Positions 1 through 5,243 of a stretch of 5,479 nucleotides of DNA are shown piece by piece. The notes under the pieces were generated by a model. It did no database searches, was not told where the DNA came from, and was given only the letters and a program-made list of their open reading frames with translations. Source of the stretch: Candidatus Rokuibacteriota bacterium (GTDB lineage Bacteria > JAUVQV01); the NCBI GenBank assembly GCA_030609125.1, contig JAUWCW010000157.1:1-5479 (forward strand), given 5' to 3'. Made by a program: the position numbers and the translations under genes. Each line of letters opens with the position of its first letter. The first letter of the stretch is position 1.

Positions 1-99
1 GCACACCGCCACGTCGTCCTCCATCTGGAAGACCTCGGGGCAGATCTCCACACAGATCTCGTCACCGCTGCACAGTTCCTTGTCGATTCTCACCTTCAT
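1..99 (-). CDS. 4Fe-4S ferredoxin, single cluster, N-terminal part (3' end beyond window)
   Basis: Only the first 33 codons are inside the window; the rest lies to the left. The protein starts MKVRIDKELC and has the pattern Cys10-x2-Asp13-x2-Cys16-x3-Cys20-Pro, followed by EVF and an acidic stretch. This is the cluster-binding head of small (about 60-residue) monocluster ferredoxins, which carry electrons between cytoplasmic redox enzymes. The second ligand position holds Asp instead of Cys, as in Pyrococcus furiosus ferredoxin and Desulfovibrio africanus ferredoxin III. Such clusters are known to convert readily between 3Fe-4S and 4Fe-4S forms. The last Cys ligand should lie beyond the left edge. 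The start is fixed by a strong ribosome site (AAGGAGGT, 106-113) seven bases upstream of the ATG. The gene is divergent from the glycosyltransferase operon and has its own promoter. The family is secure; the redox partner is unknown. Confidence 0.9.
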   Translation of the reverse strand, partial: MKVRIDKELCSGDEICVEICPEVFQMEDDVAVC

Positions 100-105
100 G
101 CTGTT

Positions 106-113
106 ACCTCCTT
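106..113 (-). promoter_or_regulatory. ribosome binding site of the ferredoxin gene
   Basis: On the minus strand the sequence reads AAGGAGGT, a near-perfect match to the 16S anti-Shine-Dalgarno sequence, with six bases (102-105 plus 100-101) between it and the ATG at 99-97. It supports high expression and fixes the start. Confidence 0.85.
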
Positions 114-160
114 CTGGTTGAAGATCGCGCCTGTTCGGGAAAGCGAGTTTTTCACAACCA

Positions 161-189
161 CCGGCCGCGAGAACAAGTCTCTCGGCCGG
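161..189 (-). promoter_or_regulatory. stem-loop at the 5' end of the ferredoxin mRNA
   Basis: Bases 161-172 pair with 178-189 as a 12-bp stem with one mismatch (168/182) and a five-base loop at 173-177. The predicted transcription start of the ferredoxin mRNA is near 191, so this hairpin would sit almost exactly at the 5' terminus. Such 5'-terminal stem-loops are known to protect bacterial mRNAs from decay. There is no U-run after it on either strand, so it does not look like an intrinsic terminator. The pairing is seen; the role is inferred. Confidence 0.5.
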
Positions 190-197
190 ACCGCATC

Positions 198-226
198 ATG
201 ATAGGTATATTCATTCATTTTTTCAA
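198..226 (-). promoter_or_regulatory. sigma70-type promoter for the ferredoxin gene
   Basis: On the minus strand a -35 box TTGAAA (226-221) and a -10 box TATCAT (203-198) are separated by exactly 17 bases of AT-rich sequence. The predicted start is near 191, giving a leader of about 92 bases to the ATG. The match is read by eye, not tested. Confidence 0.6.
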
Positions 227-236
227 TCGGTGATTC

Positions 237-257
237 GCGCCGTCCCGGGAGGGGCGC
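237..257. repeat. GC-rich imperfect dyad between two divergent promoters
   Basis: GCGCC (237-241) and GGCGC (253-257) flank a central CCCGGG (244-249), giving a dyad centred near 247. The midpoint between the two -35 boxes (221-226 and 264-269) is 245, so the dyad sits almost exactly between the divergent promoters, where a shared regulator could bind. In GC-rich DNA such dyads can also arise by chance. Confidence 0.3.
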
Positions 258-263
258 CGCATC

Positions 264-292
264 TTGAAATGGCCCCGTGGTGCCGATATACT
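264..292 (+). promoter_or_regulatory. sigma70-type promoter for the glycosyltransferase operon
   Basis: A -35 box TTGAAA (264-269) and a -10 box TATACT (287-292) are 17 bases apart. The predicted start is near 299-300, giving a leader of about 34 bases to the ATG at 334. This placement argues against the upstream in-frame GTG at 277, which would lie inside the promoter. Confidence 0.65.
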
Positions 293-333
293 TGTGGCCG
301 TCGCCGTACGATATGGGCCGAAAGGGGAAAAAC

Positions 334-1092
334 ATGATCCACGGCAGAAAAATCATTGTTGTCATGCCCGCTTACAACGCCGGAAAGACCCTTGAGCGGA
401 CCTACAGCGAAGTCCCCAGGGACGTCGTGGACGACGTCATCCTCGTGGACGACAGCAGCGGCGACAACACCGCACAGGCGGCCAGGAAACTGGGCATCAA
501 GTGCCTCGTACACCCCTTCAACCGCGGCTACGGGGGCAACCAGAAGACCTGCTACCGTCTCGCCCTGGAGGAGGGGGCGGACATCGTCGTCATGCTCCAC
601 CCCGATTACCAGTACACCCCGAAGCTCATCACCGCCATGGCGGCCATGGTCGCTTCCGGCGAGTACGATGTCGTTCTCGGCTCGCGCATTCTCGGCACGG
701 GAGCGCTCAAGGGCGGCATGCCGCTCTACAAGTACCTCAGCAACAGGGTCCTCACCCTCTTTCAGAACCTGCTCATGGGTCTGAAGCTTTCTGAATACCA
801 CACGGGATACCGCTCGTTCAGCCGGGAGGTCCTCGAGACGCTCCCCCTCTCGGAGAACTCCGATGACTTCATATTCGACAACCAGATGCTGGTGCAGGCT
901 GTCCACTTCGGCTTCAGGATCGGGGAAATTTCGTGCCCCACCCGATACATCGCCGAATCGTCCTCCATAAGCTTCAGAAGAAGCGTTGTTTACGGGCTGG
1001 GGGTGCTCCGGTCGTCCGTCCAGTTCCGCCTGGCGCGCTGGAAGCTGCTCCGCCCGCGGTTTCTCGAATCTCCCGCCTCACAGCGGCAGTAG
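334..1092 (+). CDS. family 2 glycosyltransferase (dolichyl/undecaprenyl-phosphate sugar synthase type)
   Basis: 252 residues, a GT-A fold enzyme expected to move a sugar from a nucleotide donor to an acceptor such as a polyprenyl phosphate. Visible motifs: VVMPAYN (residues 9-15), the nucleotide-binding VDDSSGDNT (38-46), HPDYQYTP (89-96) in place of the usual metal-binding DADLQ segment, GSRIL (116-120), and [12 protein letters not shown] followed by [13 protein letters not shown]. This set marks a soluble GT2 subfamily that lacks the C-terminal membrane helices of GtrB-like enzymes. The ATG at 334 is chosen because AAGGGGA lies just upstream (322-328). The in-frame ATG at 313 has no such site, and the GTG at 277 lies within the promoter. 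It is the first gene of a three-gene operon, seven bases before the methyltransferase. The family is certain; donor and acceptor are unknown. Confidence 0.9.
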   Translation: MIHGRKIIVVMPAYNAGKTLERTYSEVPRDVVDDVILVDDSSGDNTAQAARKLGIKCLVHPFNRGYGGNQKTCYRLALEEGADIVVMLHPDYQYTPKLITAMAAMVASGEYDVVLGSRILGTGALKGGMPLYKYLSNRVLTLFQNLLMGLKLSEYHTGYRSFSREVLETLPLSENSDDFIFDNQMLVQAVHFGFRIGEISCPTRYIAESSSISFRRSVVYGLGVLRSSVQFRLARWKLLRPRFLESPASQRQ

Positions 1093-1099
1093 GGGAACC

Positions 1100-2068
1100 A
1101 TGTCCTCTCCCCCGCCACCCGCGGCCCCACCGATCGAGCCCTGCCGCTTCTGCGGAAGCGACCGCGTGGACCGCAGGGAAGGCGGCCCCGCTGTGCTCTC
1201 CTGCCCCGGCTGCGGCCTCATGTACCTGGAGAACATCCCTCCCGCCGCTGAGCGGGAAGCCCTCTACCAGGAGGAGTACTACCGCGGCGATACAGGCGCA
1301 CGCTTCCTCGGCGTCTTCGAAAAACTGGTCGCGTTCTTTCGCCGGCTTCGCGTGAGAGCCATCCTCGGGCACGAGCCGGGACCCGCCTCTTTGCTCGACG
1401 TCGGCTGCGGCCGGGGCATGGTCATCGAGATGCTCCAGAAGCGGGGCTGGCGGGTCATGGGGACCCAGCTTTCCCGGACCGCCGCGGAGGCGGCACGAAA
1501 ACAGAGAAACGTGGAAGTCTTCGTCGGGGAACTGACGGACCTCCCCCTGCCGGACGGGTCCTTTCGCGTGATTCTCATCTCACACGTGCTCGAGCACGTA
1601 CCCCGGCCCGACGAATATCTTCGCAGGGCCCGCAGCCTTCTTGAAGAGAACGGACTTCTCGTCATCGAGGTCCCCAACCACGGCGGCCTCGCCTTTCGCA
1701 TCCTCCGCCACCGGCATTTCTGCTTCGACTACCCGAACCACCTGATCTACTTCACTCCCTCCTCGCTCACCGCCCTACTTCAGCGCAACGGTTTCAAGAT
1801 CGAGAGAAGCTCCTTCTTCTCCCTCGAATACTCCCCTTTCACCACCCTGCAGAACATGCTCAACTTCCTTCCGGGAGAGCCGAACCGCCTCTACCGCTCC
1901 TTCATGACCACCGGGGAGGGCCGGCTTCTGCGCACCAGCCCCGTCACGTGGCTCCATGCCGTCCTGGCCTGCGTGCTGGCCGCTCCGGCACTGCTTGTTT
2001 CCCTGGCGGCCCTGATCGTTCCCGTGGGCAACACCATGCGCTTTATCTGCCGCAGAACACGCGGGTGA
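1100..2068 (+). CDS. class I SAM-dependent methyltransferase with N-terminal Cys pairs and C-terminal membrane segment
   Basis: 322 residues. Order of parts: a zinc-ribbon-like head with CRFC (15-18) and CPGC (35-38), then a Rossmann methyltransferase core with motif I LLDVGCGRG (98-106), motif II VMGTQLS, motif III-like LPLPDGSFRVI and HVLEHV, and finally a long hydrophobic stretch (about 283-308) that should anchor the protein in the inner membrane, with a basic tail. Motif II carries Gln where many relatives have an acidic residue contacting the SAM ribose. The ATG at 1100 is preceded by AGGGG, which overlaps the stop codon of the upstream gene. Its own stop overlaps the next start by four bases (GTGA), suggesting coupled translation. 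In a glycan operon it may methylate a sugar or lipid-linked intermediate. The fold is certain; the substrate is not known. Confidence 0.88.
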   Translation: MSSPPPPAAPPIEPCRFCGSDRVDRREGGPAVLSCPGCGLMYLENIPPAAEREALYQEEYYRGDTGARFLGVFEKLVAFFRRLRVRAILGHEPGPASLLDVGCGRGMVIEMLQKRGWRVMGTQLSRTAAEAARKQRNVEVFVGELTDLPLPDGSFRVILISHVLEHVPRPDEYLRRARSLLEENGLLVIEVPNHGGLAFRILRHRHFCFDYPNHLIYFTPSSLTALLQRNGFKIERSSFFSLEYSPFTTLQNMLNFLPGEPNRLYRSFMTTGEGRLLRTSPVTWLHAVLACVLAAPALLVSLAALIVPVGNTMRFICRRTRG

Positions 2069-3915
2069 AGACCGTGCGGGCCAAAGCTCTTCTCTGCGCG
2101 GTGCTCCTGGCGGGAGTGACCCTGGCCGTTTTCCGGCCGGTGCAGGACTTCGATTTTCTCAATTATGACGACCCCGGCTACGTGACCCGGAACCGGACGG
2201 TCCAGAAGGGGCTCACCGCGGAGGGCGCTCTCTGGGCCTTCACGACCACCGACGTGAGCAACAGGCACCCCCTCACCTGGCTCTCCCACATGGCGGACGT
2301 GGAGTTTTTCGGCCTCGACTCGGGGAGACACCATCTTGTCAGCGTCGCCCTTCACGTGGCGAACGTCATCCTCATGTTCCTGGTCCTGCTGACAATGACG
2401 GGAGCCGTCTGGCGCAGCGCCCTGGCGGCCGCCCTTTTCTCCCTCCATCCGCTGCACGTAGAGTCCGTCGCCTGGGTGGCGGAGAGAAAAGACCTCCTGA
2501 GCGGGCTCTTCTGGTGGCTGACGCTGGCCGTCTACGTCGGCTACGCCAGGAAGCCCGGAGCGGTCAGGTACCTGCTCGTGGCAGTGCTCTTCTCCTGCGG
2601 TCTCATGGCGAAGCCCATGGTGGTCACGCTTCCCCTCGTCCTGCTCCTTCTCGATTTCTGGCCTCTGAAGCGCGGCGCGGACGGGACCCGGCCGCACACG
2701 CTGGTCATGGAGAAAGTCCCCCTCCTTCTTCTCTCCCTCGCCTCGAGCGCCGCCACCTGGTTCGTCCAGCAGTCGTCGGGGGCGATGCGCACCCTCACCG
2801 TCTACCCCCTCGGGGTGCGGGTGGAAAACGCCGCTCTCTCGTACGTAACCTATATCCACAACATGTTCTGGCCCTCCTCCCTCTCGGTCTTCTACCCCCA
2901 CCCGGGAGCCGTTCCCCACTGGCAGGCAGCTCTCGCCGGATTCCTCCTCCTTCTGGTGACGGCCCTCTCCCTCCGCCGAACCGGAAGCAGCCCCTGGTTC
3001 GCCGTCGGGTGGCTCTGGTACCTCATAACGCTCGTTCCCGTGATCGGCATCGTGCAGGTCGGCTGGCAGGCCATGGCCGACCGCTATACCTATCTTCCCC
3101 TGGCGGGTCTTTTCATTGCCCTTGTCTGGGGATGCGGCGAGGCCCTGGAAAGAAGGAGAGTCGCGGGCGTACGCATTGCTCTTATCTCCCTGGCGCTCGT
3201 CGCCGCCCTCTCCCTGGCGGCCAGAAGCCAGCTGATGCACTGGCGCTCGAGCGTGGCCCTTTTCGAGCACGCTCTCTCAGTGACCGAAGGCAACTACGTG
3301 GCGCACCATAATCTCGCCACCGCCCTGGTGTCCAAGGGGAGGCTCGCGGAGGCGGAGAGCCATTTCCGCGAGGTGATTCGGCTGCGACCCGATTACGAGA
3401 GGACCTATGTCAGCCTCGGGGCCGTTCTCTCAAGGGAGGGAAGGCACGCGGAGGCGGGCAGCCTCTTCCTGGAGGCCCTGCGGCGAGACCCCGGCTTCCC
3501 CGAGGCCCATTACAACATGGGGAGCGTTCTTCTTCTTCTGGGCGACTACAGCCGTGCCCTTCACCACTTCGAGTCGGCCGCGCGAATCCGGCCGCGTCAC
3601 GGCGGCACCCAGAACAACCTGGGGGCGCTCTACCTGAAGTTCGGCCGCCGGGAGGAGGCCCTCGCCCACCTGCGCCTCGCTGTCGAGCTGGAGCCGTCAA
3701 GCCTGCCGGCGCGCCGCAACCTGGCAGCTCTTCTTGCCGGAAGCGGCCGGCACAGCCGGGCCGCTGAGGAGTACCGGGAAGTTCTGCGACTGGGGCCCGC
3801 CTCTCCCGGGGACCATCTGGGACTGGCGGAGGCGCTCTCCCGGATGGGCAAAGAGGCCGAGGCGCGGGAGCACATAAGCCTGGCGCAGCGCCTCAGCGAC
3901 GCCACCTCACCCTGA
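2065..3915 (+). CDS. polytopic GT-C/TMTC-like membrane protein with six C-terminal TPRs
   Basis: 616 residues. The N-terminal two thirds is a membrane domain with roughly ten to eleven hydrophobic segments. It shows conserved signatures of the bacterial TMTC/PMT-like family: LNYDDPGYVTRN (32-43) in the first outer loop, NRHPLTWLSHMAD (66-78), LHPLHVESVAWVAERKD (127-143), GLMAKPMVVTLP (179-190), FWPSSLSVFYPHP and MADRYTYLP. The paired Asp at 35-36 sits where GT-C enzymes place catalytic acids. Residues 411 to about 611 form six TPRs in exact 34-residue register, probably facing the periplasm and binding a partner or substrate. TMTC relatives in animals are O-mannosyltransferases; bacterial members are mostly uncharacterised. 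The GTG at 2065 overlaps the methyltransferase stop; the in-frame GTG at 2074 is an alternative. No terminator was seen after the stop. Likely role: transfer of a lipid-linked sugar, inferred from family and operon. Confidence 0.85.
   Translation: MKTVRAKALLCAVLLAGVTLAVFRPVQDFDFLNYDDPGYVTRNRTVQKGLTAEGALWAFTTTDVSNRHPLTWLSHMADVEFFGLDSGRHHLVSVALHVANVILMFLVLLTMTGAVWRSALAAALFSLHPLHVESVAWVAERKDLLSGLFWWLTLAVYVGYARKPGAVRYLLVAVLFSCGLMAKPMVVTLPLVLLLLDFWPLKRGADGTRPHTLVMEKVPLLLLSLASSAATWFVQQSSGAMRTLTVYPLGVRVENAALSYVTYIHNMFWPSSLSVFYPHPGAVPHWQAALAGFLLLLVTALSLRRTGSSPWFAVGWLWYLITLVPVIGIVQVGWQAMADRYTYLPLAGLFIALVWGCGEALERRRVAGVRIALISLALVAALSLAARSQLMHWRSSVALFEHALSVTEGNYVAHHNLATALVSKGRLAEAESHFREVIRLRPDYERTYVSLGAVLSREGRHAEAGSLFLEALRRDPGFPEAHYNMGSVLLLLGDYSRALHHFESAARIRPRHGGTQNNLGALYLKFGRREEALAHLRLAVELEPSSLPARRNLAALLAGSGRHSRAAEEYREVLRLGPASPGDHLGLAEALSRMGKEAEAREHISLAQRLSDATSP
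3295..3900 (+). repeat. six tandem TPR units (102-bp period) inside the membrane protein gene
   Basis: Units begin at 3295, 3397, 3499, 3601, 3703 and 3805, each 102 bases (34 codons). The canonical TPR positions recur: N/S-L/M at positions 6-7, G at 15, A at 20, and Pro near 32. The last unit is slightly cut short. The repeats are diverged at the DNA level, so this is an old protein repeat and not a recent duplication. Confidence 0.8.
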
Positions 3916-3942
3916 AATTCCTCCGGCAAACCTGACAGCCTC

Positions 3943-4251
3943 TTAGGTGTCTTTCCAGTTCCACCATTTCAGCCTGGACGGATCATGCCTGATATTGCTC
4001 GCGTAATAAACGGCCGCCCGGAACGTATACAAAACGCATCTGTCTATATGAACGCCTTTTGCCTTTTCCAGTTGGCGATATAACCTTTCGGGGTCCCTGT
4101 CCTTCAGGTCGCTCACCTTGGCGATTCCGATATCGCTTAATAATTTCGATATCTTCGGTCCAATGCCCGGGATTGTTCCAAGATCTTCGGATCGCACCAT
4201 CCTGGTCGATCTTCTATTGTTTTGTGAAGCCGATGTGATCATGCGGCGCAT
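3943..4251 (-). CDS. helix-hairpin-helix Cdd1-like ('pathogenicity locus') protein
   Basis: 102 residues from the ATG at 4251. The helix-hairpin-helix core LGTIPGIGPKISKLLSDIGI is followed by VSDLKDRDPERLY, then VDRCVLYTFRAAVYYA-like sequence (here HIDRCVLYTFRAAVYYA) and the C-terminal LKWWNWKD. This set matches the Cdd1 family (PF11731) as I remember it. These small proteins have no established biochemical function; the HhH suggests DNA binding. Start choice is uncertain: the ATG at 4251 has a weak AGG at good spacing but overlaps the upstream DUF3467 gene by 38 bases. The in-frame ATG at 4200 would give an 85-residue protein closer to the usual length, without overlap, but with a poor ribosome site. 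Its stop lies 27 bases from the end of the converging TPR gene. Confidence 0.82.
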   Translation of the reverse strand: MRRMITSASQNNRRSTRMVRSEDLGTIPGIGPKISKLLSDIGIAKVSDLKDRDPERLYRQLEKAKGVHIDRCVLYTFRAAVYYASNIRHDPSRLKWWNWKDT

Positions 4252-4501
4252 CGGTTGCCTGAACGATGCCGTGAATCTCTTCGTATTTTCTTAAGTTGTC
4301 CTGAAGGGTGGCAACTATCCTTTTCATGTGTCCCGGACTGCAGATAATGCGTGAGGTGACTGTTCCCAGGGGAGGTGTCAGCATAAGGAAATCCACGATA
4401 AATTCTTCGCGGGTATGTGAGACTGCCATCATATTTGTGTATGCGCCGGCTTGCAGATGCTCAGGAAACTTCACATTAATCTTCTTTTCTTGTTTGGTCA
4501 T
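4214..4501 (-). CDS. DUF3467 domain protein
   Basis: 95 residues starting MTKQEKKINVKFPEHLQAGA. The middle holds AVSHTREEFIVDF, a PPLGTVTSRII strand and SPGHMKRIVATLQDNLRKYEE, the hallmark order of the DUF3467 family (PF11950). Members are small, cytoplasmic and of unknown function. The family's N(K/V)KF start, a beta-rich core and a C-terminal helix are visible. The ATG at 4501 is preferred because GGGGGAG (4505-4511) lies just upstream of it; the in-frame ATG at 4513 has no ribosome site, and the GGGGGAG would then fall inside the gene. It is followed by the Cdd1-like gene in a different frame, probably on the same mRNA. No clear promoter was found upstream. The assignment to the family is firm; no function can be given. 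Confidence 0.82.
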   Translation of the reverse strand: MTKQEKKINVKFPEHLQAGAYTNMMAVSHTREEFIVDFLMLTPPLGTVTSRIICSPGHMKRIVATLQDNLRKYEEIHGIVQATDAPHDHIGFTKQ

Positions 4502-4504
4502 GTT

Positions 4505-4511
4505 CTCCCCC
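4505..4511 (-). promoter_or_regulatory. ribosome binding site deciding the DUF3467 start
   Basis: GGGGGAG on the minus strand, three bases before the ATG at 4501. It supports that start over the ATG at 4513. The spacing is short but the match is strong. Confidence 0.55.
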
Positions 4512-4513
4512 AT

Positions 4514-4685
4514 GAATCACACACATTCTTTACGTCACGAATGGCAGGTCTTGCCTGCTGTCCACCTGCCGCCCAAACCAACTTCGTGGCGCTCCGGCCT
4601 GTCCGCCCTGGCGCAATGCCTTGATCTCACCAGCATTTGGCATCCAAGGGAAGATCTGCACACGTGCCATGTCAGCTGCAGCGAC
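4514..4685. other. GC-rich spacer without a recognised gene, with alternative hairpins
   Basis: This stretch separates brnTA from the DUF3467 gene. Bases 4561-4620 are about 70% GC by hand count, while the line at 4861 is about 35%. GGCAGGT (4543-4549) can pair with ACCTGCC (4564-4570), or its GCAGG core with CCTGC (4554-4558), but not both at once. TGGCGC occurs twice, at 4587 and 4609. No T-run follows the hairpins, so an intrinsic terminator is not supported. Open frames cross it on both strands, but none looks like a known protein or has a convincing ribosome site. Confidence 0.4.
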
Positions 4686-4916
4686 TCAGGCACCCTTCTT
4701 AACAGTGTGTTTCCACTCAAGGGACAGCTTCCTACCTGATGCTGCGCAATCTCTAAGATATAGGTTGATGAGTGTCTGATAGGGCAGGTCGATTTCCTGT
4801 GAGAGTTCCTTGAAATAGTTTACTGTATGAGTATCGAGTCGAATAGTAACCTGGCGCTTAAGTTGTTTGGCGTATGGATTTCTTTTTGCCTTTGAAAAAT
4901 CGTATTTCTTCCTCAT
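4686..4916 (-). CDS. brnA: BrnA-like/CopG-type antitoxin
   Basis: 76 residues. After a basic N-terminus (MRKKYDFSKAKRNPYAKQL), residues about 21-54 show a ribbon-helix-helix: the strand RQVTIRLD, a first helix VNYFKELSQEI, then LPYQTLINLYLRDCA. This fold binds DNA as a dimer, and in BrnTA systems the antitoxin both neutralises the RelE-like toxin and represses the operon. The ATG at 4916 is chosen because AAGGTGA (4921-4927) lies four bases upstream; upstream in-frame ATGs at 4949 and 5018 overlap the toxin gene and lack such a site. Only four bases separate the toxin stop from this start, and the ribosome site contains the toxin stop codon, implying coupled translation. The toxin-first order is typical of brnTA. 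The regulatory role is inferred from the family. Confidence 0.85.
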   Translation of the reverse strand: MRKKYDFSKAKRNPYAKQLKRQVTIRLDTHTVNYFKELSQEIDLPYQTLINLYLRDCAASGRKLSLEWKHTVKKGA

Positions 4917-4920
4917 TCTC

Positions 4921-4927
4921 TCACCTT
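4921..4927 (-). promoter_or_regulatory. antitoxin ribosome binding site overlapping the toxin stop codon
   Basis: AAGGTGA on the minus strand includes the TGA that ends brnT and lies four bases before the antitoxin ATG. This decides the antitoxin start and favours reinitiation by ribosomes finishing the toxin. Confidence 0.65.
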
Positions 4928-5208
4928 TCCCAATATTGTTCTTCTTCATTTCTTTCGGCTTTCCGCGCTGATATGATCCTGATAACCTCTTCAGCTGATC
5001 GATAGCAATGACAGACAACCAACATCCTGAATCTTATGCTGAGCCCAAGGAGGACAAATCGATCTTCATCATCGGAGTGATCCGGATCATGAATCAGCAG
5101 GGCATTTTCGTCGGCGAATACTGTTTCATCTTCTTCAAATGAAACACCGTGTTTCCTGTTGTTTATCCGGTTCTTCTTCTCGTCCCATTCAAATCTGATT
5201 GCTTCCAT
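4921..5208 (-). CDS. brnT: BrnT-type ribonuclease toxin
   Basis: 95 residues beginning MEAIRFEWDEKKNRINNRKH. Family hallmarks of BrnT (PF04365) are visible: FEWDEKKNRINNRKHGVSF at residues 6-24, an acidic segment with ALLIHDPDHSDDEDRF, the central strands FVLLGLS and MLVVCHCY, and the C-terminal RIISARKAERNEEEQYW. BrnT has a RelE-like fold and cleaves RNA, arresting growth until bound by BrnA. All segments are intact, so the gene is probably functional. The ATG at 5208 fits the usual family start; the ATG at 5223 would lie inside the promoter. No ribosome site precedes 5208, and the predicted transcript begins on that ATG. It sits directly upstream of the antitoxin on the same mRNA. Confidence 0.88.
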   Translation of the reverse strand: MEAIRFEWDEKKNRINNRKHGVSFEEDETVFADENALLIHDPDHSDDEDRFVLLGLSIRFRMLVVCHCYRSAEEVIRIISARKAERNEEEQYWER

Positions 5209-5214
5209 ACTTAC

Positions 5215-5243
5215 AGAATACATACAATATATGTATTTATCAA
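5215..5243 (-). promoter_or_regulatory. sigma70-type promoter of brnTA
   Basis: On the minus strand a -35 box TTGATA (5243-5238) and a -10 box TATTCT (5220-5215) are 17 bases apart. Counting seven bases down from the -10 box puts the transcription start at 5208, the A of the toxin ATG. An inverted repeat fills the spacer. Confidence 0.6.
5217..5237. promoter_or_regulatory. perfect 8-5-8 inverted repeat, candidate BrnA operator
   Basis: AATACATA (5217-5224), a five-base CAATA spacer, and TATGTATT (5230-5237) form a perfect 8-bp inverted repeat lying across the promoter spacer and the edge of the -10 box. A ribbon-helix-helix dimer bound here would block RNA polymerase. BrnA proteins are known to autorepress their operons; that this repeat is the site is inference. 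Confidence 0.6.

Noticed and set aside
96-218. 40-codon upstream frame (MNEYTYHD start) ending in an ATGA overlap with the ferredoxin start
   Set aside because: The overlap looks like coupling, but the ATG lies upstream of the predicted transcription start and within the promoter, and there is no ribosome site.
277-333. Longer GT2 start at the GTG at 277 or the ATG at 313
   Set aside because: 277 lies inside the promoter spacer and 313 lacks a ribosome site; 334 has AAGGGGA at good spacing and fits the family start.
223-906. 227-residue minus-strand open frame antisense to the glycosyltransferase
   Set aside because: It mirrors the GT2 gene, covers the divergent promoters, and shows no known motif.
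1891-3270. 459-residue minus-strand open frame antisense to the methyltransferase and TPR genes
   Set aside because: The plus strand here encodes clear family motifs throughout. The antisense product is a low-complexity run rich in E, G, H and R, as expected from GC-rich codons read backwards, with no recognisable domain.
3916-3942. Possible terminator between the converging TPR and Cdd1-like genes
   Set aside because: No GC stem followed by a T-run could be found on either strand in the 27-bp gap.
4535-4720. 61-residue minus-strand frame in the GC-rich spacer
   Set aside because: It overlaps the antitoxin's 3' end, has no ribosome site, and its residues are mainly R, G, C and L from GC-rich DNA.
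4308-4739. 143-residue plus-strand open frame across DUF3467 and the GC-rich spacer
   Set aside because: It runs antisense to two recognised genes, has no ribosome site and no family resemblance.
5078-5089. Perfect 12-bp palindrome TGATCCGGATCA
   Set aside because: It lies inside brnT in the HDPDHSD coding region and is explained by codon choice; no promoter is near.
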